From contig SFDP01000002.1 of NCBI GenBank assembly GCA_004558185.1, positions 30,629-94,628 on the forward strand: a stretch of DNA of 64,000 nt. Direction: 5' to 3'. Within the stretch, counting starts at the first letter, position 1. Every line of letters begins with the position of its first letter. The notes beneath the pieces are model-generated. The model was not told where the DNA came from. It searched no databases and saw nothing but the letters and a program-made list of their open reading frames with translations. The translations under genes and the position numbers were made by a program. This DNA is from Lachnospiraceae bacterium (lineage in GTDB: Bacteria > Bacillota > Clostridia > Lachnospirales > Lachnospiraceae). Shown piece by piece: positions 43,264 through 51,763 of this stretch.

Positions 43264-44172
43264 ATGATAACCTTTTTTTATGAAATGGTCAGAAGATTGA
43301 AAAAGGAAGGCAGAGCCTACTGGCCTCTGGTATACAAAATAAACAAGCTGTTGCTGAATCTCTTTTACCCGATTCTGTATGGGGGGAAGAAAAGAGAGAA
43401 GGGGACAGACGAGAGCAGTCCGATCATTATCTCGCTGACCACTTATCCTGCCAGAGTGGGTACTGTCTGGATCACGATCACCTCCCTGCTCAACCAGACC
43501 AAGCAGCCCCAGAGGGTGATTCTGTGGCTGGCAGAAGAACAGTTTCAGGATAAAAAAATTCCCAAAAGGCTGATGCAATTACAGAAAAGAGGGCTGGAAA
43601 TCCGCTATTGTGAGGATTTAAAGCCCCATAAAAAATATTTTTATACGATGCAGGAATATCCCGAATGTTTCGTGGTTACAGCAGACGATGATATCTTTTA
43701 TCCGGAAAACCATATTGAAAACTTATGGAAGGGACATGAGAAGTACCCGGATGCCATCATTTGCCACTGGAGCCATAAAATAGGAATAAAGGAAAATAAG
43801 GACTTTGAGCCTTACAATGAGTGGACAGATAATGGAGAGGACAGGCCCTCCGTACTGAATCTGGCAGTAGGCTGCAATGGTATTCTGTATCCTCCCGGCT
43901 GCTTGCCTCCTGAAACCTTTAATAAAGAGAAGATCAATCAATATGCTCTCAGAACGGATGATTTATGGTTAAAATGTATGTCTGTACGAAATAACACAAA
44001 TGTTGTAAACTGTAATGAAACCATTCTGATTTATTTTAATATTTTAAAAGCGCAGAAATCCGGTCTGTGGAAAACAAATACAGGCCAGGAGCAGAATAAT
44101 GACCGGGTGTGGCGAGCGCTGATGGAAGCATACCCGGAGGTGAAAAAAAGGCTGTTAAACGCTGTTGGCTAG
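43264..44172 (+). CDS. Putative GT-A-type glycosyltransferase
   Basis: This 302-residue protein has an N-terminal basic/hydrophobic stretch that may associate with the membrane, then IISLTTYPARVGTVWITITSL, LWLAEEQF, and the metal-binding VVTADDDIFYPENHI. ALRTDDLWLK near residue 240 may hold the catalytic base. This pattern occurs in uncharacterised polysaccharide glycosyltransferases close to GT2. AGGGGTG precedes the ATG. Substrates unknown. Confidence 0.72.
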   Translation: MITFFYEMVRRLKKEGRAYWPLVYKINKLLLNLFYPILYGGKKREKGTDESSPIIISLTTYPARVGTVWITITSLLNQTKQPQRVILWLAEEQFQDKKIPKRLMQLQKRGLEIRYCEDLKPHKKYFYTMQEYPECFVVTADDDIFYPENHIENLWKGHEKYPDAIICHWSHKIGIKENKDFEPYNEWTDNGEDRPSVLNLAVGCNGILYPPGCLPPETFNKEKINQYALRTDDLWLKCMSVRNNTNVVNCNETILIYFNILKAQKSGLWKTNTGQEQNNDRVWRALMEAYPEVKKRLLNAVG

Positions 44173-44187
44173 TATAAGGGTAAGAGG

Positions 44188-44766
44188 ATGTTTGGAAACT
44201 GGTACAAAATCATTTTAAAACTGATGAAGGTTGATTACGGGAAGCAGCTTTTGCTGAAAGGTGTGCCTGTGATTATTAACAAAAAGGGAGGACATCTGTC
44301 TATCGGTGATGGATGTATCATTAAAAGCTCCTTTCTTTCCAATTTGGTAGGCTTGTACTCCAGGACAATCATTTTGACCAGAGTGGCCGGTGCCAGAATT
44401 GAGATAGGCAATCAGGTAGGAATATCCGGGGCTACTATCTATGCAAGAAAGGAAATTACCATAGGAGATAATACTAACATTGGGGGTAATGTGAAGATAC
44501 TGGACAATGATTTTCACCCCATCGAGGCTGAGGCAAGGCTGAAGGATGACAAGGACAGGATCGGAACTGCACCGATCCATATTGGGAAAAACTGCTTCAT
44601 CGGCTGCAATGCACTGATTCTGAAAGGCACACAGCTTGGAGATAACTGTGTGGTAGGAGCCGGAGCCGTTGTATGCGGTAAATTTGAAGCGAACAGCGTT
44701 ATAGCAGGTAACCCGGCCAGGGTAATCAGAAAAACAGGCAAGGCCTGTTCTATGCATGGGGATTAG
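44188..44766 (+). CDS. Hexapeptide-repeat acyltransferase (WbbJ/LacA-type)
   Basis: This 192-residue left-handed beta-helix protein has repeated hexapeptides (VGISGATIYARKEITIGD, IGGNVKILDND), the catalytic His in DNDFHPIEAE, and the C-terminal coil IGCNALILKGTQLGDN, VGAGAVV, IAGNPARVI. It would O- or N-acetylate a sugar with acetyl-CoA; with FdtA/FdtB nearby it could be the FdtC-type N-acetyltransferase, though O-acetylation is as likely. The last residues (RKTGKACSMHGD) are the family 2 junction peptide, with the ribosome site of the next gene. Confidence 0.88.
   Translation: MFGNWYKIILKLMKVDYGKQLLLKGVPVIINKKGGHLSIGDGCIIKSSFLSNLVGLYSRTIILTRVAGARIEIGNQVGISGATIYARKEITIGDNTNIGGNVKILDNDFHPIEAEARLKDDKDRIGTAPIHIGKNCFIGCNALILKGTQLGDNCVVGAGAVVCGKFEANSVIAGNPARVIRKTGKACSMHGD
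44730..44764 (+). repeat. Family 2 junction element, copy b
   Basis: Here the element is the 3' end of an intact acyltransferase gene: codons RKTGKACSMHGD-stop, hairpin AACAGGC-AAG-GCCTGTT (44733-44749, perfect 7-bp stem) and GGGGATTA serving the ATG at 44768. This copy suggests the other two are tails left by lost genes of the same kind. Confidence 0.8.
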
Positions 44767-44767
44767 G

Positions 44768-46789
44768 ATGAAGAAACCATTTACTAACCGGATTTTAGGA
44801 GTCAATATTGCCATTACCAATATGGAGGAAGCGGTAGAGATTATCGTATCGCAGTTAGATGAATTAAGAGGTAAATTCATCTGTTTGTCCAATGTGCATA
44901 CCACGGTAATGGCAAAGACCAATGAGGCCTACTGTAAAATTCAGAACGAAGCCTTTCTGGCGCTGCCGGATGGAAGTCCTTTGGCACTGGTGCAGAGATT
45001 ACGGGGGTATAAGGCGGCAGAGCAGGTACCGGGACCGGATATCATGCCTGCTTTATGGAAGGCTACGGCAGGAACGCCGGTGAGCCATTATTTTTATGGA
45101 AGTACACAGCAGGTAATTGAGAAATTAAGAGACAAATTGGAAAGGGACTTCCCGGATACGAAAATTGCAGGAATGGAATCACCACCCTTTAGGACTTTAA
45201 CCCAAGAGGAGGATGAAGCAACCATTCGCAGGATTAATGAATCAGGGGCTTCCATCGTCTGGGTAGGGCTGGGAGCGCCCAAGCAGGAGCAGTGGATGTA
45301 TGAGCATCAGAATAAAATTAATGCTCTTATGCTGGGAGTAGGCGCAGGCTTCGATTTCCATGCGGGAACCGTTAAAAGAGCGCCCGAATGGATGAGGAAT
45401 CATTATCTGGAGTGGCTCTATAGGCTCATGCAGGACCCTAAAAGATTATGGAAGCGCTATGTGCAAACCAACGCAAAATTCGTACTGTTATCCATACCGG
45501 ATGCCTTCACCTGGAAAAGATATGTGGATACGAGCAAGAAGAATCTTTTGATTTATGCACACTATTACTATCCAGACGTAGCCTCCACAGGGCAGATTTT
45601 AACCGAATTGGCAGAAGGCCTAAACGATAGCTTCCATACAACGGTCATTTGCACGGTACCCTCCTATACGGGGAAAATTTCTCAATACTACCGTAAGCAT
45701 AAATATTATTATGAAAATATCAATGGAGTGGATGTACTGAGAATCCGGGTTCCGGAATTCAGAAAAAATTTTGCACTGAGCCGTATTTTCAACATTATTT
45801 CCTACTTTGTTTCAGCCATATTTGCTACCTTCAGGGTTGAAAAACAGGACTATATCTTTACTATCTCGCAGCCCCCGGTGCTGGGAGGTTTGCTTGGCGT
45901 TCTGGGAAAATGGATTAAGGGAGCAAAGCTGATTTACAACATTCAGGATTTCAACCCTGAGCAGGTGCAGGCTGTGGCATTTACCAATAACAGGCTGATT
46001 TTAAATACGATGATGGTTTTGGATAAATTTAGCTGCAGACAGGCTCAAAGGGTTATCGTTGTGGGAAGGGATATGATTGAAACCCTGAAGCAGCGTTTTA
46101 CGGTCAATGGGAAGATAGAGAAACTGCCTCCTTATGCCTATATTAATAACTGGATTAATGAAAAAGAAATTATCCCTTTAGAGCCGGAGCATGAAAAGGT
46201 AAGAGCCTTTAAGGAAAAGTATGGCTTACAGAATAAATTTGTTATCATGTACTCGGGAAATATTGGGCTTTACTATGATCTGGTCAATATCATGAAGATC
46301 ATCAGGAAGTTTAAGACTTTCCACGAGGTTGCTTTCGCTTTTGTAGGAGAGGGATCCATATTAGAGGAACTGAAAAACCGAAAGAAAAAGGATGGGTTAG
46401 AAAATGTGATATTTATTCCCTACCAGAATAAATGTGATCTGGTATACAGCCTGAATGCCGGAGATGTTCATTTTGTAGTAAATGCAAAGGGCATCAAGGG
46501 GGTATCCGTTCCCAGCAAGCTGTATGGAGTAATGTCTGCGGCAAAACCGGTGCTGGGAATTTTGGAAGAAGGCTCAGAGGCTCGTCTTATCATTGAGGAT
46601 TCCGGCTGCGGTATCAGTGTTGCTCCGGGGGATTATCCAGCCATAGAAGAATTGATCAGAAAATATATTCAAATGCGGGGAACAGATGAGCTTACCGAAA
46701 TGGGAAAACGGGGAAGGGAGTATTTAATGTATAATCTGACTAAAGACGTATCCATTCAAAAATACCGTGATGAAATCTTATCCTGCTAA
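44768..46789 (+). CDS. Two-domain glycosyltransferase: WecG/TagA (GT26) fused to GT4
   Basis: This 673-residue protein joins two enzymes. Residues about 1-250 are WecG/TagA/CpsF: ITNMEEAVEIIV, LSNVHTTVMAKTNEAYC, ALPDGSPL, VGLGAPKQEQWM and GVGAGFDFHAGTVKRAPEWM. Residues about 258-673 are GT4 of the WbuB/WcaI type: LLIYAHYYYPDVASTGQILTE, IYNIQDFNPEQVQAVA, MYSGNIGLYYDL and VPSKLYGVMSAAKPVLG. The first half normally acts on an undecaprenyl-diphosphate-GlcNAc acceptor; the second could extend the product. GGGGATTAGG of the family 2 element sets the ATG at 44768. Confidence 0.9.
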   Translation: MKKPFTNRILGVNIAITNMEEAVEIIVSQLDELRGKFICLSNVHTTVMAKTNEAYCKIQNEAFLALPDGSPLALVQRLRGYKAAEQVPGPDIMPALWKATAGTPVSHYFYGSTQQVIEKLRDKLERDFPDTKIAGMESPPFRTLTQEEDEATIRRINESGASIVWVGLGAPKQEQWMYEHQNKINALMLGVGAGFDFHAGTVKRAPEWMRNHYLEWLYRLMQDPKRLWKRYVQTNAKFVLLSIPDAFTWKRYVDTSKKNLLIYAHYYYPDVASTGQILTELAEGLNDSFHTTVICTVPSYTGKISQYYRKHKYYYENINGVDVLRIRVPEFRKNFALSRIFNIISYFVSAIFATFRVEKQDYIFTISQPPVLGGLLGVLGKWIKGAKLIYNIQDFNPEQVQAVAFTNNRLILNTMMVLDKFSCRQAQRVIVVGRDMIETLKQRFTVNGKIEKLPPYAYINNWINEKEIIPLEPEHEKVRAFKEKYGLQNKFVIMYSGNIGLYYDLVNIMKIIRKFKTFHEVAFAFVGEGSILEELKNRKKKDGLENVIFIPYQNKCDLVYSLNAGDVHFVVNAKGIKGVSVPSKLYGVMSAAKPVLGILEEGSEARLIIEDSGCGISVAPGDYPAIEELIRKYIQMRGTDELTEMGKRGREYLMYNLTKDVSIQKYRDEILSC

Positions 46790-46805
46790 GTGAGGGGAGC
46801 TGTAA

Positions 46806-47963
46806 ATGAGCTTTTTTCTGTTTGTTAAACAAATTGTAGATATGCTGTACCAGTATAAGTTTTTGGACTATATCATGGTGGGGCTGGTTTTGCTGCTGCT
46901 GGTCTATCAGACCGCCCTGGTACGCCCGGATTTAAGACGATGGTATACAAAGGCAGATTTGATCATTTTGCTTCTGGGTACTCTGACTACCATAGGCTTT
47001 CTGAAAACTCCGGTTGCGTATGAAAACTATTTTAAGGTGATTTCCGCCTTTTTGATGTACTTTGTGGGAAGAATCTATTATGATCGTATTCAGGAGTGTT
47101 ATGGGGCTCTGGTATCCGGTGCCTATCTCATTGTGTATCTGAACTTTTTTAAAAGAATTCAGCATTTTGGCTGGGATTTGTTAAAAGTAAAGGATGCCGG
47201 GGGCGATTTTTATTATTACGATACGGATATGGCCTTTGCCATTATCCTGGCTATGGTTTTCATTGCCATGTTTGGAAAGAATACGGTAATCAAGTATCTG
47301 ACGATTTTTGCTGTCTGTCCTTACCTGGTATTCTATTCCGATGCCGGTATTCAAAAAATACTGATGCTGGCAGTATATGCCATTATTCTGGTCTACCTGA
47401 CAGAACTGGTATTTCGCAAACAGAAATTGACCAGTATTGTTTTGACTCTGATGATTATCGGAATGATTGCCGTAGTTATCACAATTTACCTTCCGGTTAT
47501 GGGAGTGGAAAATAAAGAACTGATTTTAGGACTGTTCGACAATCGCTTACTAAACAACAGCAATATGTATGACCGCTATACAAAGTGGGAGAACATTTTG
47601 AGCATATTCCATCAGAAAGGAATAGGAGAAAGGCTGTTTGGAGCAGGACTGGATGCCGGCATTCCCATCGAAAGCCTGTATATTAAGCTCTTGTATGCGC
47701 TGGGATATGTGGGTGTGCTGCTGGCACTTTTGCTGATAGGCTACATTACTTATTGTGTGGTAAAGATAGAAGACAGAAAGACCTTTTATCTGGCGGTGAT
47801 TATGGCGGTAATGCTTATGGGAACAGGAGTCACCATTAACAGTATGGAATGTGTGCAAATGAGCTGGTTCCCTTTGCTGTTTGCAGGAATGGTCATATCC
47901 TCGGTACGGGAAGGAGGAAGGGAAAAGGATGCTTTTTTCGATTATCACTGTATGCTTAAATAG
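46806..47963 (+). CDS. Wzy-like membrane protein candidate
   Basis: This 385-residue protein has about 10-11 membrane segments and a soluble loop near residues 238-285 with NNSNMYDRYTKWENIL, and GAGLDAGIPIESLYIKLLYALGYVGVLLA, a pattern often found in the long loop and following helix of Wzy polymerases (S-x-Y/L-x3-L...G). No SRTG motif is present. By position between glycosyltransferases it is the likely polymerase of this block. GAGGGGAGC precedes the ATG. Confidence 0.62.
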   Translation: MSFFLFVKQIVDMLYQYKFLDYIMVGLVLLLLVYQTALVRPDLRRWYTKADLIILLLGTLTTIGFLKTPVAYENYFKVISAFLMYFVGRIYYDRIQECYGALVSGAYLIVYLNFFKRIQHFGWDLLKVKDAGGDFYYYDTDMAFAIILAMVFIAMFGKNTVIKYLTIFAVCPYLVFYSDAGIQKILMLAVYAIILVYLTELVFRKQKLTSIVLTLMIIGMIAVVITIYLPVMGVENKELILGLFDNRLLNNSNMYDRYTKWENILSIFHQKGIGERLFGAGLDAGIPIESLYIKLLYALGYVGVLLALLLIGYITYCVVKIEDRKTFYLAVIMAVMLMGTGVTINSMECVQMSWFPLLFAGMVISSVREGGREKDAFFDYHCMLK

Positions 47964-48648
47964 TGAGCAAACCATTGAGAGAGCTCTGCAGAGTATGCAA
48001 AAACAGACCTGTCAGGACTATGAATATATCATTATTGACGGAGGCTCCACCGATAAAACCATGGAAAAAATAAGGGAGTATGAACCTTTGTTTTCAGGGA
48101 AGCTGCGGGTACTGTCAGAGGCCGACAGGGGGATATATGATGCCATGAATAAGGGAATTAAAATGGCAAAGGGAGAAATCGTAGGGATTTTAAACAGTGA
48201 TGATTATTACGAAGAAGATACCCTGGAAAAGGTTGAAAAGGTATATGATGGCTATGACTATACCATAATTTATGGTTTGCTGCGAACCGTCAGCGAGGGA
48301 AGGGAGGTTATGGTATACCTGAAAAATCCTGATTTTCTTGAAAGAGATATGATTGCCCACCCATCCTGCTTTATCACCCGAAAAATATACGAAAAATATG
48401 GATTATACTCTATGGAATATCCTTACTCCGCAGACTATGAGTTTATGCTGAGAATCAGAAGCGAAAAAGAAATCAGGTTTAAAGAAATATATGAAATTTT
48501 ATCTAATTTCTCAGTTGATGGAGCTTCCGCTTCCGTGAAGGGCTACAGAGATACCTTAAGGCTGCAGAAAAAATACGGGCTTATCGGTGAAAAGGAATAC
48601 TCGTTAAAAATGCTGAAAAGCTGGGTTGCAATGAAGTTAGGAAAATAG
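47929..48648 (+). CDS. Glycosyltransferase family 2 (WcaA-like)
   Basis: This 239-residue GT-A enzyme begins LFSIITVCLNSEQTIERALQS and has IIDGGSTDKTMEKI, EADRGIYDAMNKGIKMAKGE and ILNSDDYYEEDTLEKV, the compact WcaA-like pattern. It adds a sugar in the cytoplasm with inversion; donor unknown. GGAGGAAGGG precedes the ATG at 47929, which overlaps the end of the membrane protein gene by 35 bases. The upstream in-frame ATG at 47881 lies deep in that gene and is rejected. Confidence 0.87.
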   Translation: MLFSIITVCLNSEQTIERALQSMQKQTCQDYEYIIIDGGSTDKTMEKIREYEPLFSGKLRVLSEADRGIYDAMNKGIKMAKGEIVGILNSDDYYEEDTLEKVEKVYDGYDYTIIYGLLRTVSEGREVMVYLKNPDFLERDMIAHPSCFITRKIYEKYGLYSMEYPYSADYEFMLRIRSEKEIRFKEIYEILSNFSVDGASASVKGYRDTLRLQKKYGLIGEKEYSLKMLKSWVAMKLGK

Positions 48649-48651
48649 ACT

Positions 48652-49248
48652 ATGGGAATGACATGGAAGGAAACCAAGGAGTATATTAAGAGGGATGTTT
48701 ACCGCAATTTAGAGTCCTGCTCAACCAAAACGATAGTCAGAGAATTTTTGTTTAAAAGGTCCACTGTTGCTCTGCTGATTCATTTCAGGCTTTGCCACTA
48801 TTATGCCAGGCTGGAGAAAAGGAATGTGCTTCAATTTCTTCTGCATGGAATACTATATCTCCGGTTTCAGCGCCTTCAGGAACACTGTGGCATTGAACTG
48901 AATCAGCGGATGCAGATTGGTTATGGATTGAGACTGCCCCACAAGGGAAATATCGTCATTCATCCTAAGGTGGAAATTGGAAATGATTGTGAAATCATGC
49001 AAGGGGTAACGATTGGTAATAATATTATGAAATCCAGAGACGAAGTAGCTAAGATTGGAGATCAGGTGCTTATCTGTGCCGGTGCAAAGGTCATTGGAGG
49101 AATTACCATAGGCAATACGGTTATTATTGGTGCTAATGCAGTGGTAAATAAGTCGGTTCCCGACCACACGATCGTGGGAGGAATTCCGGCAAAAATAATC
49201 GGAAAATGCGATGACAGATTTGTAATTAATAAGGAAATGAGAGAATAA
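48652..49248 (+). CDS. Serine acetyltransferase-like hexapeptide acyltransferase
   Basis: This 198-residue protein resembles CysE-like enzymes of capsule loci: a helical N-terminal half (residues 1-85), then the beta-helix with YGLRLPHKGNIVIHPKVEIG, MQGVTIGNN, ICAGAKVIGGITIGN and VVNKSVPDHTIVGGIPAKI. The expected HGTG-type motif reads LPHKGN. It probably transfers acetyl groups to a sugar rather than to serine. It starts four bases after the GT2 stop. Confidence 0.85.
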   Translation: MGMTWKETKEYIKRDVYRNLESCSTKTIVREFLFKRSTVALLIHFRLCHYYARLEKRNVLQFLLHGILYLRFQRLQEHCGIELNQRMQIGYGLRLPHKGNIVIHPKVEIGNDCEIMQGVTIGNNIMKSRDEVAKIGDQVLICAGAKVIGGITIGNTVIIGANAVVNKSVPDHTIVGGIPAKIIGKCDDRFVINKEMRE

Positions 49249-49250
49249 GT

Positions 49251-49973
49251 ATGCTTGCGATTATTACGGGAACCATTCGCCCCGCAAATTTGGCAAATCA
49301 GCTAAAAATATGCAATGAAGAAGAACGACTTTCGCAGTATGCAGAGAGCCTGAAATTTTTTATTGAAGCTAAGGCCTTTAATAAAATTATCTTCTGTGAG
49401 AACAGTAATTATGGCACAGAGGGCTTGGCTGCCCTGGAAGAAATGGCAAGAGACAATGGGGTGAGGCTGGAGATACTATCCTTTCAGGGAAATGTACAGC
49501 AGGTTGAGCGGCATGGAAAAGGCTATGGTGAAGGGGAAATCATGGAGTATGTGTTTGACCATAGTGAGCTGGTAAGGGAAGAGCCTTTTTTTGTCAAGAT
49601 AACCGGAAGAATGAAGGTAATGAATATTCAAAAGCTGGTTTCTGTGATGAAGCCGGAAAAAAGCTATTTTAATATTCCCAATTCTACCTTAAGGACACTC
49701 TATGATACCAGAATCTATGGGATGCCCACAGAGCAGTTTAAACGCTGCTTTCAAAAAGCCTATCTCAAGGTCTGGGATAATCAGGGGATTTATCTGGAGC
49801 ATATCTATACGCAGACGCTGAAGGAAAATGGAATCAAGGTGACGAACTTTCCAAGATACCCCAGAATCATTGGAATTTCCGGTTCTACAGGAGGAAGCTA
49901 TACTTATGTGGAATGGAAGTGTAAAATAAAGGATATAATCAGCAGATTGAATGGGTACAGGGTGAAAGATTAA
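49251..49973 (+). CDS. Putative glycosyltransferase, family not recognised
   Basis: This 240-residue cytoplasmic protein has LAIITGTIRPANLANQLKI at the start, FNKIIFCENSNYGTEGL, and FFVKITGRMKVMNIQKLV. The KITGR stretch occurs in some uncharacterised capsule glycosyltransferases. No DxD is obvious. It starts two bases after the previous stop, so it belongs to the operon. Function is inferred from place and general resemblance only. Confidence 0.55.
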   Translation: MLAIITGTIRPANLANQLKICNEEERLSQYAESLKFFIEAKAFNKIIFCENSNYGTEGLAALEEMARDNGVRLEILSFQGNVQQVERHGKGYGEGEIMEYVFDHSELVREEPFFVKITGRMKVMNIQKLVSVMKPEKSYFNIPNSTLRTLYDTRIYGMPTEQFKRCFQKAYLKVWDNQGIYLEHIYTQTLKENGIKVTNFPRYPRIIGISGSTGGSYTYVEWKCKIKDIISRLNGYRVKD

Positions 49974-49995
49974 AACGTTTCACTTATCGATTCAG

Positions 49996-50024
49996 GCATA
50001 TCCCAAGTAAGACTTGCGATATGC
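49996..50024 (+). promoter_or_regulatory. Long intergenic hairpin before DUF5672 copy 2
   Basis: Arms GCATATCCCAAGT (49996-50008) and ACTTGCGATATGC (50012-50024) pair at 12 of 13 positions around the three-base loop AAG, the same loop found in family 2. It lies in the 112-base gap 49974-50085 and is not followed by a T run. Confidence 0.5.
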
Positions 50025-50085
50025 ACAGGTATAGGGTGAATAGCTACAATAAATTTACAGGATAAAAAATGTTGAGAGGATTAGA

Positions 50086-50874
50086 ATGAGTGCAGAAAAA
50101 TTAAAATTACCCAATGTCACGCTGGCAGCAATGACCAGCGTCAGCGTATATGAAACCGTTAAGGCACTGCAATACAGTATGCGGGGGATTGAGTTTGGAG
50201 AGGTGGTACTGATTACCCATAAAAAGCCCTTCTATCTGCCTAAGGAAATTACCTACAAGCATACAGAAAGACTGACCAATATTGACGATTTTAATTATAA
50301 GATTGCCTACGATCTGTGTGATTATATTGATACTGACTATGTACTTTTGGTGCATCATGACGGCTTTGTGATCCACCCGGAAAAATGGCAGGACCGTTTT
50401 CTGGAATATGACTATATAGGCTCTCCATGGCCAATTCCCTCGGATGGGAAGATGCACTGCTTCCATGATATCTATGGAAATTGGGTAAGGGTGGGAAATA
50501 GTGTGGGAATCCGCAGTAAACAGCTATTGGAGTTTCCCAGAAAGGCCAACCTTGAATGGACCAGAGACGAGGAGGGGCTGTATAATGAGGATATTTTTCT
50601 ATGCTGCCGACATAAGCACGATATTGAAGCGGCGGGAATGCGATTTGCCCCATTAGAGGTGGCAAAATATTTTGGGCATGAGATAACGATACCGGAATTT
50701 GATGACGTGGATGCACCGTTTTTATTTCATAAATGGTATGGAAGAAATGCAGACTATCCCCGGTTCGTCAACCCATTACACTGGCCATGGATAATGGTGA
50801 AAAAAGTATTAAGACCCTTTGTGCATAGATACAGGGCATGGAAACAGGCTAAACAGCAGACAGATAAGGAATAG
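50086..50874 (+). CDS. DUF5672 family protein, probable glycosyltransferase, copy 2
   Basis: This 262-residue paralogue of the protein at 20130 shares VTLAAMTSVSVYETVKALQYS, VLITHKKP, LLVHHDGFVIHP, YDYIGSPWP, RVGNSVGIRSK and MRFAPLEVAKYFGHE; well over half of the aligned residues look identical by eye. It is followed directly by a GT11 gene and then a PglK-like ABC gene, so this mini-block mirrors the earlier one. TTGAGAGGATTAGA precedes the ATG. Confidence 0.8.
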   Translation: MSAEKLKLPNVTLAAMTSVSVYETVKALQYSMRGIEFGEVVLITHKKPFYLPKEITYKHTERLTNIDDFNYKIAYDLCDYIDTDYVLLVHHDGFVIHPEKWQDRFLEYDYIGSPWPIPSDGKMHCFHDIYGNWVRVGNSVGIRSKQLLEFPRKANLEWTRDEEGLYNEDIFLCCRHKHDIEAAGMRFAPLEVAKYFGHEITIPEFDDVDAPFLFHKWYGRNADYPRFVNPLHWPWIMVKKVLRPFVHRYRAWKQAKQQTDKE

Positions 50875-50878
50875 AAGC

Positions 50879-51739
50879 ATGTATCATGTGGTGAGAATCA
50901 GTGACGGGCTGGGCAATCAGATGTTTCAATATGCCTTTGCCTATGCGTTAGAGAAAAAAAACGGTATGGAGGTTAGGCTTGATCCCTTTTTTTGGGGAAC
51001 CTCCCTGCGCAAATACCAGCTGGAGGAATTTCAGATTACCAACACGAAAAGAATGGTATCCAAGGCATGGGACTACCTTTTGGGATTTGGACCCAGAAAT
51101 GGAAGACGCTTCAAGGATAGCTACCGTCAATATCTGATTCAAAAAAAGTATCGGCTTATTCAGGAAAAAGAGATTATGCATTATGATGAAACGCTGGAAA
51201 AGCAGGCAGAGCCAAGCTACTATTTGGGTTTTTGGCAGACACCCCGGTATTTTGATGAATATTATGAGGAGCTGAAAAAGCAGTTTACCAGAAAAGATAG
51301 TCTGTCCTCTAAGGGGATGGAATATCAGCGAAAGATTGCCGAACAAACCAGTGTAGCACTGCATATTCGCAGGACGGATTATGTCCGTAAAGAGGGGAAT
51401 GCCGCAATCGGGCTGGATTTCTATAAGGAAGCGCTGAAAAGAATGGAAGAACAGGTAGGTTCGTTTACCTTGTTTATTTATACAGACGATAAACAATATG
51501 TCAGAGAAAACTTCAAGCTACGGGAATATGTATTGGTTGAGGGAGTCAGTGACTTAGATGAGTTTGAACTGATGACGCAGTGCAGCCACCATATTGTGGC
51601 AAACAGCACCTTTAGCTGGTGGGCTGCCTATTTGGGAGAGAATAAGGGGGGAGTGGTATATGCCCCCTGTGCAGACATCTGGTCAGAGGAATTTTATCCT
51701 CCGCAATGGAATCTAATTTACACGAAAACGGAAGAATAG
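50879..51739 (+). CDS. GT11 alpha-1,2-fucosyltransferase-like
   Basis: This 286-residue enzyme begins YHVVRISDGLGNQMFQYAFAYAL and has ALHIRRTDYVRKEG, where the usual RRGDY reads RRTDY, and VANSTFSWWAAYLGE. Length and motif order are normal for GT11. The RRTDY variant is also known in functional members of the family. The ATG at 50879 follows the previous stop by four bases with AAGGAATAG upstream. Confidence 0.9.
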   Translation: MYHVVRISDGLGNQMFQYAFAYALEKKNGMEVRLDPFFWGTSLRKYQLEEFQITNTKRMVSKAWDYLLGFGPRNGRRFKDSYRQYLIQKKYRLIQEKEIMHYDETLEKQAEPSYYLGFWQTPRYFDEYYEELKKQFTRKDSLSSKGMEYQRKIAEQTSVALHIRRTDYVRKEGNAAIGLDFYKEALKRMEEQVGSFTLFIYTDDKQYVRENFKLREYVLVEGVSDLDEFELMTQCSHHIVANSTFSWWAAYLGENKGGVVYAPCADIWSEEFYPPQWNLIYTKTEE

Positions 51740-51763
51740 AAAAGAAATCAGGGGATATTGTCC

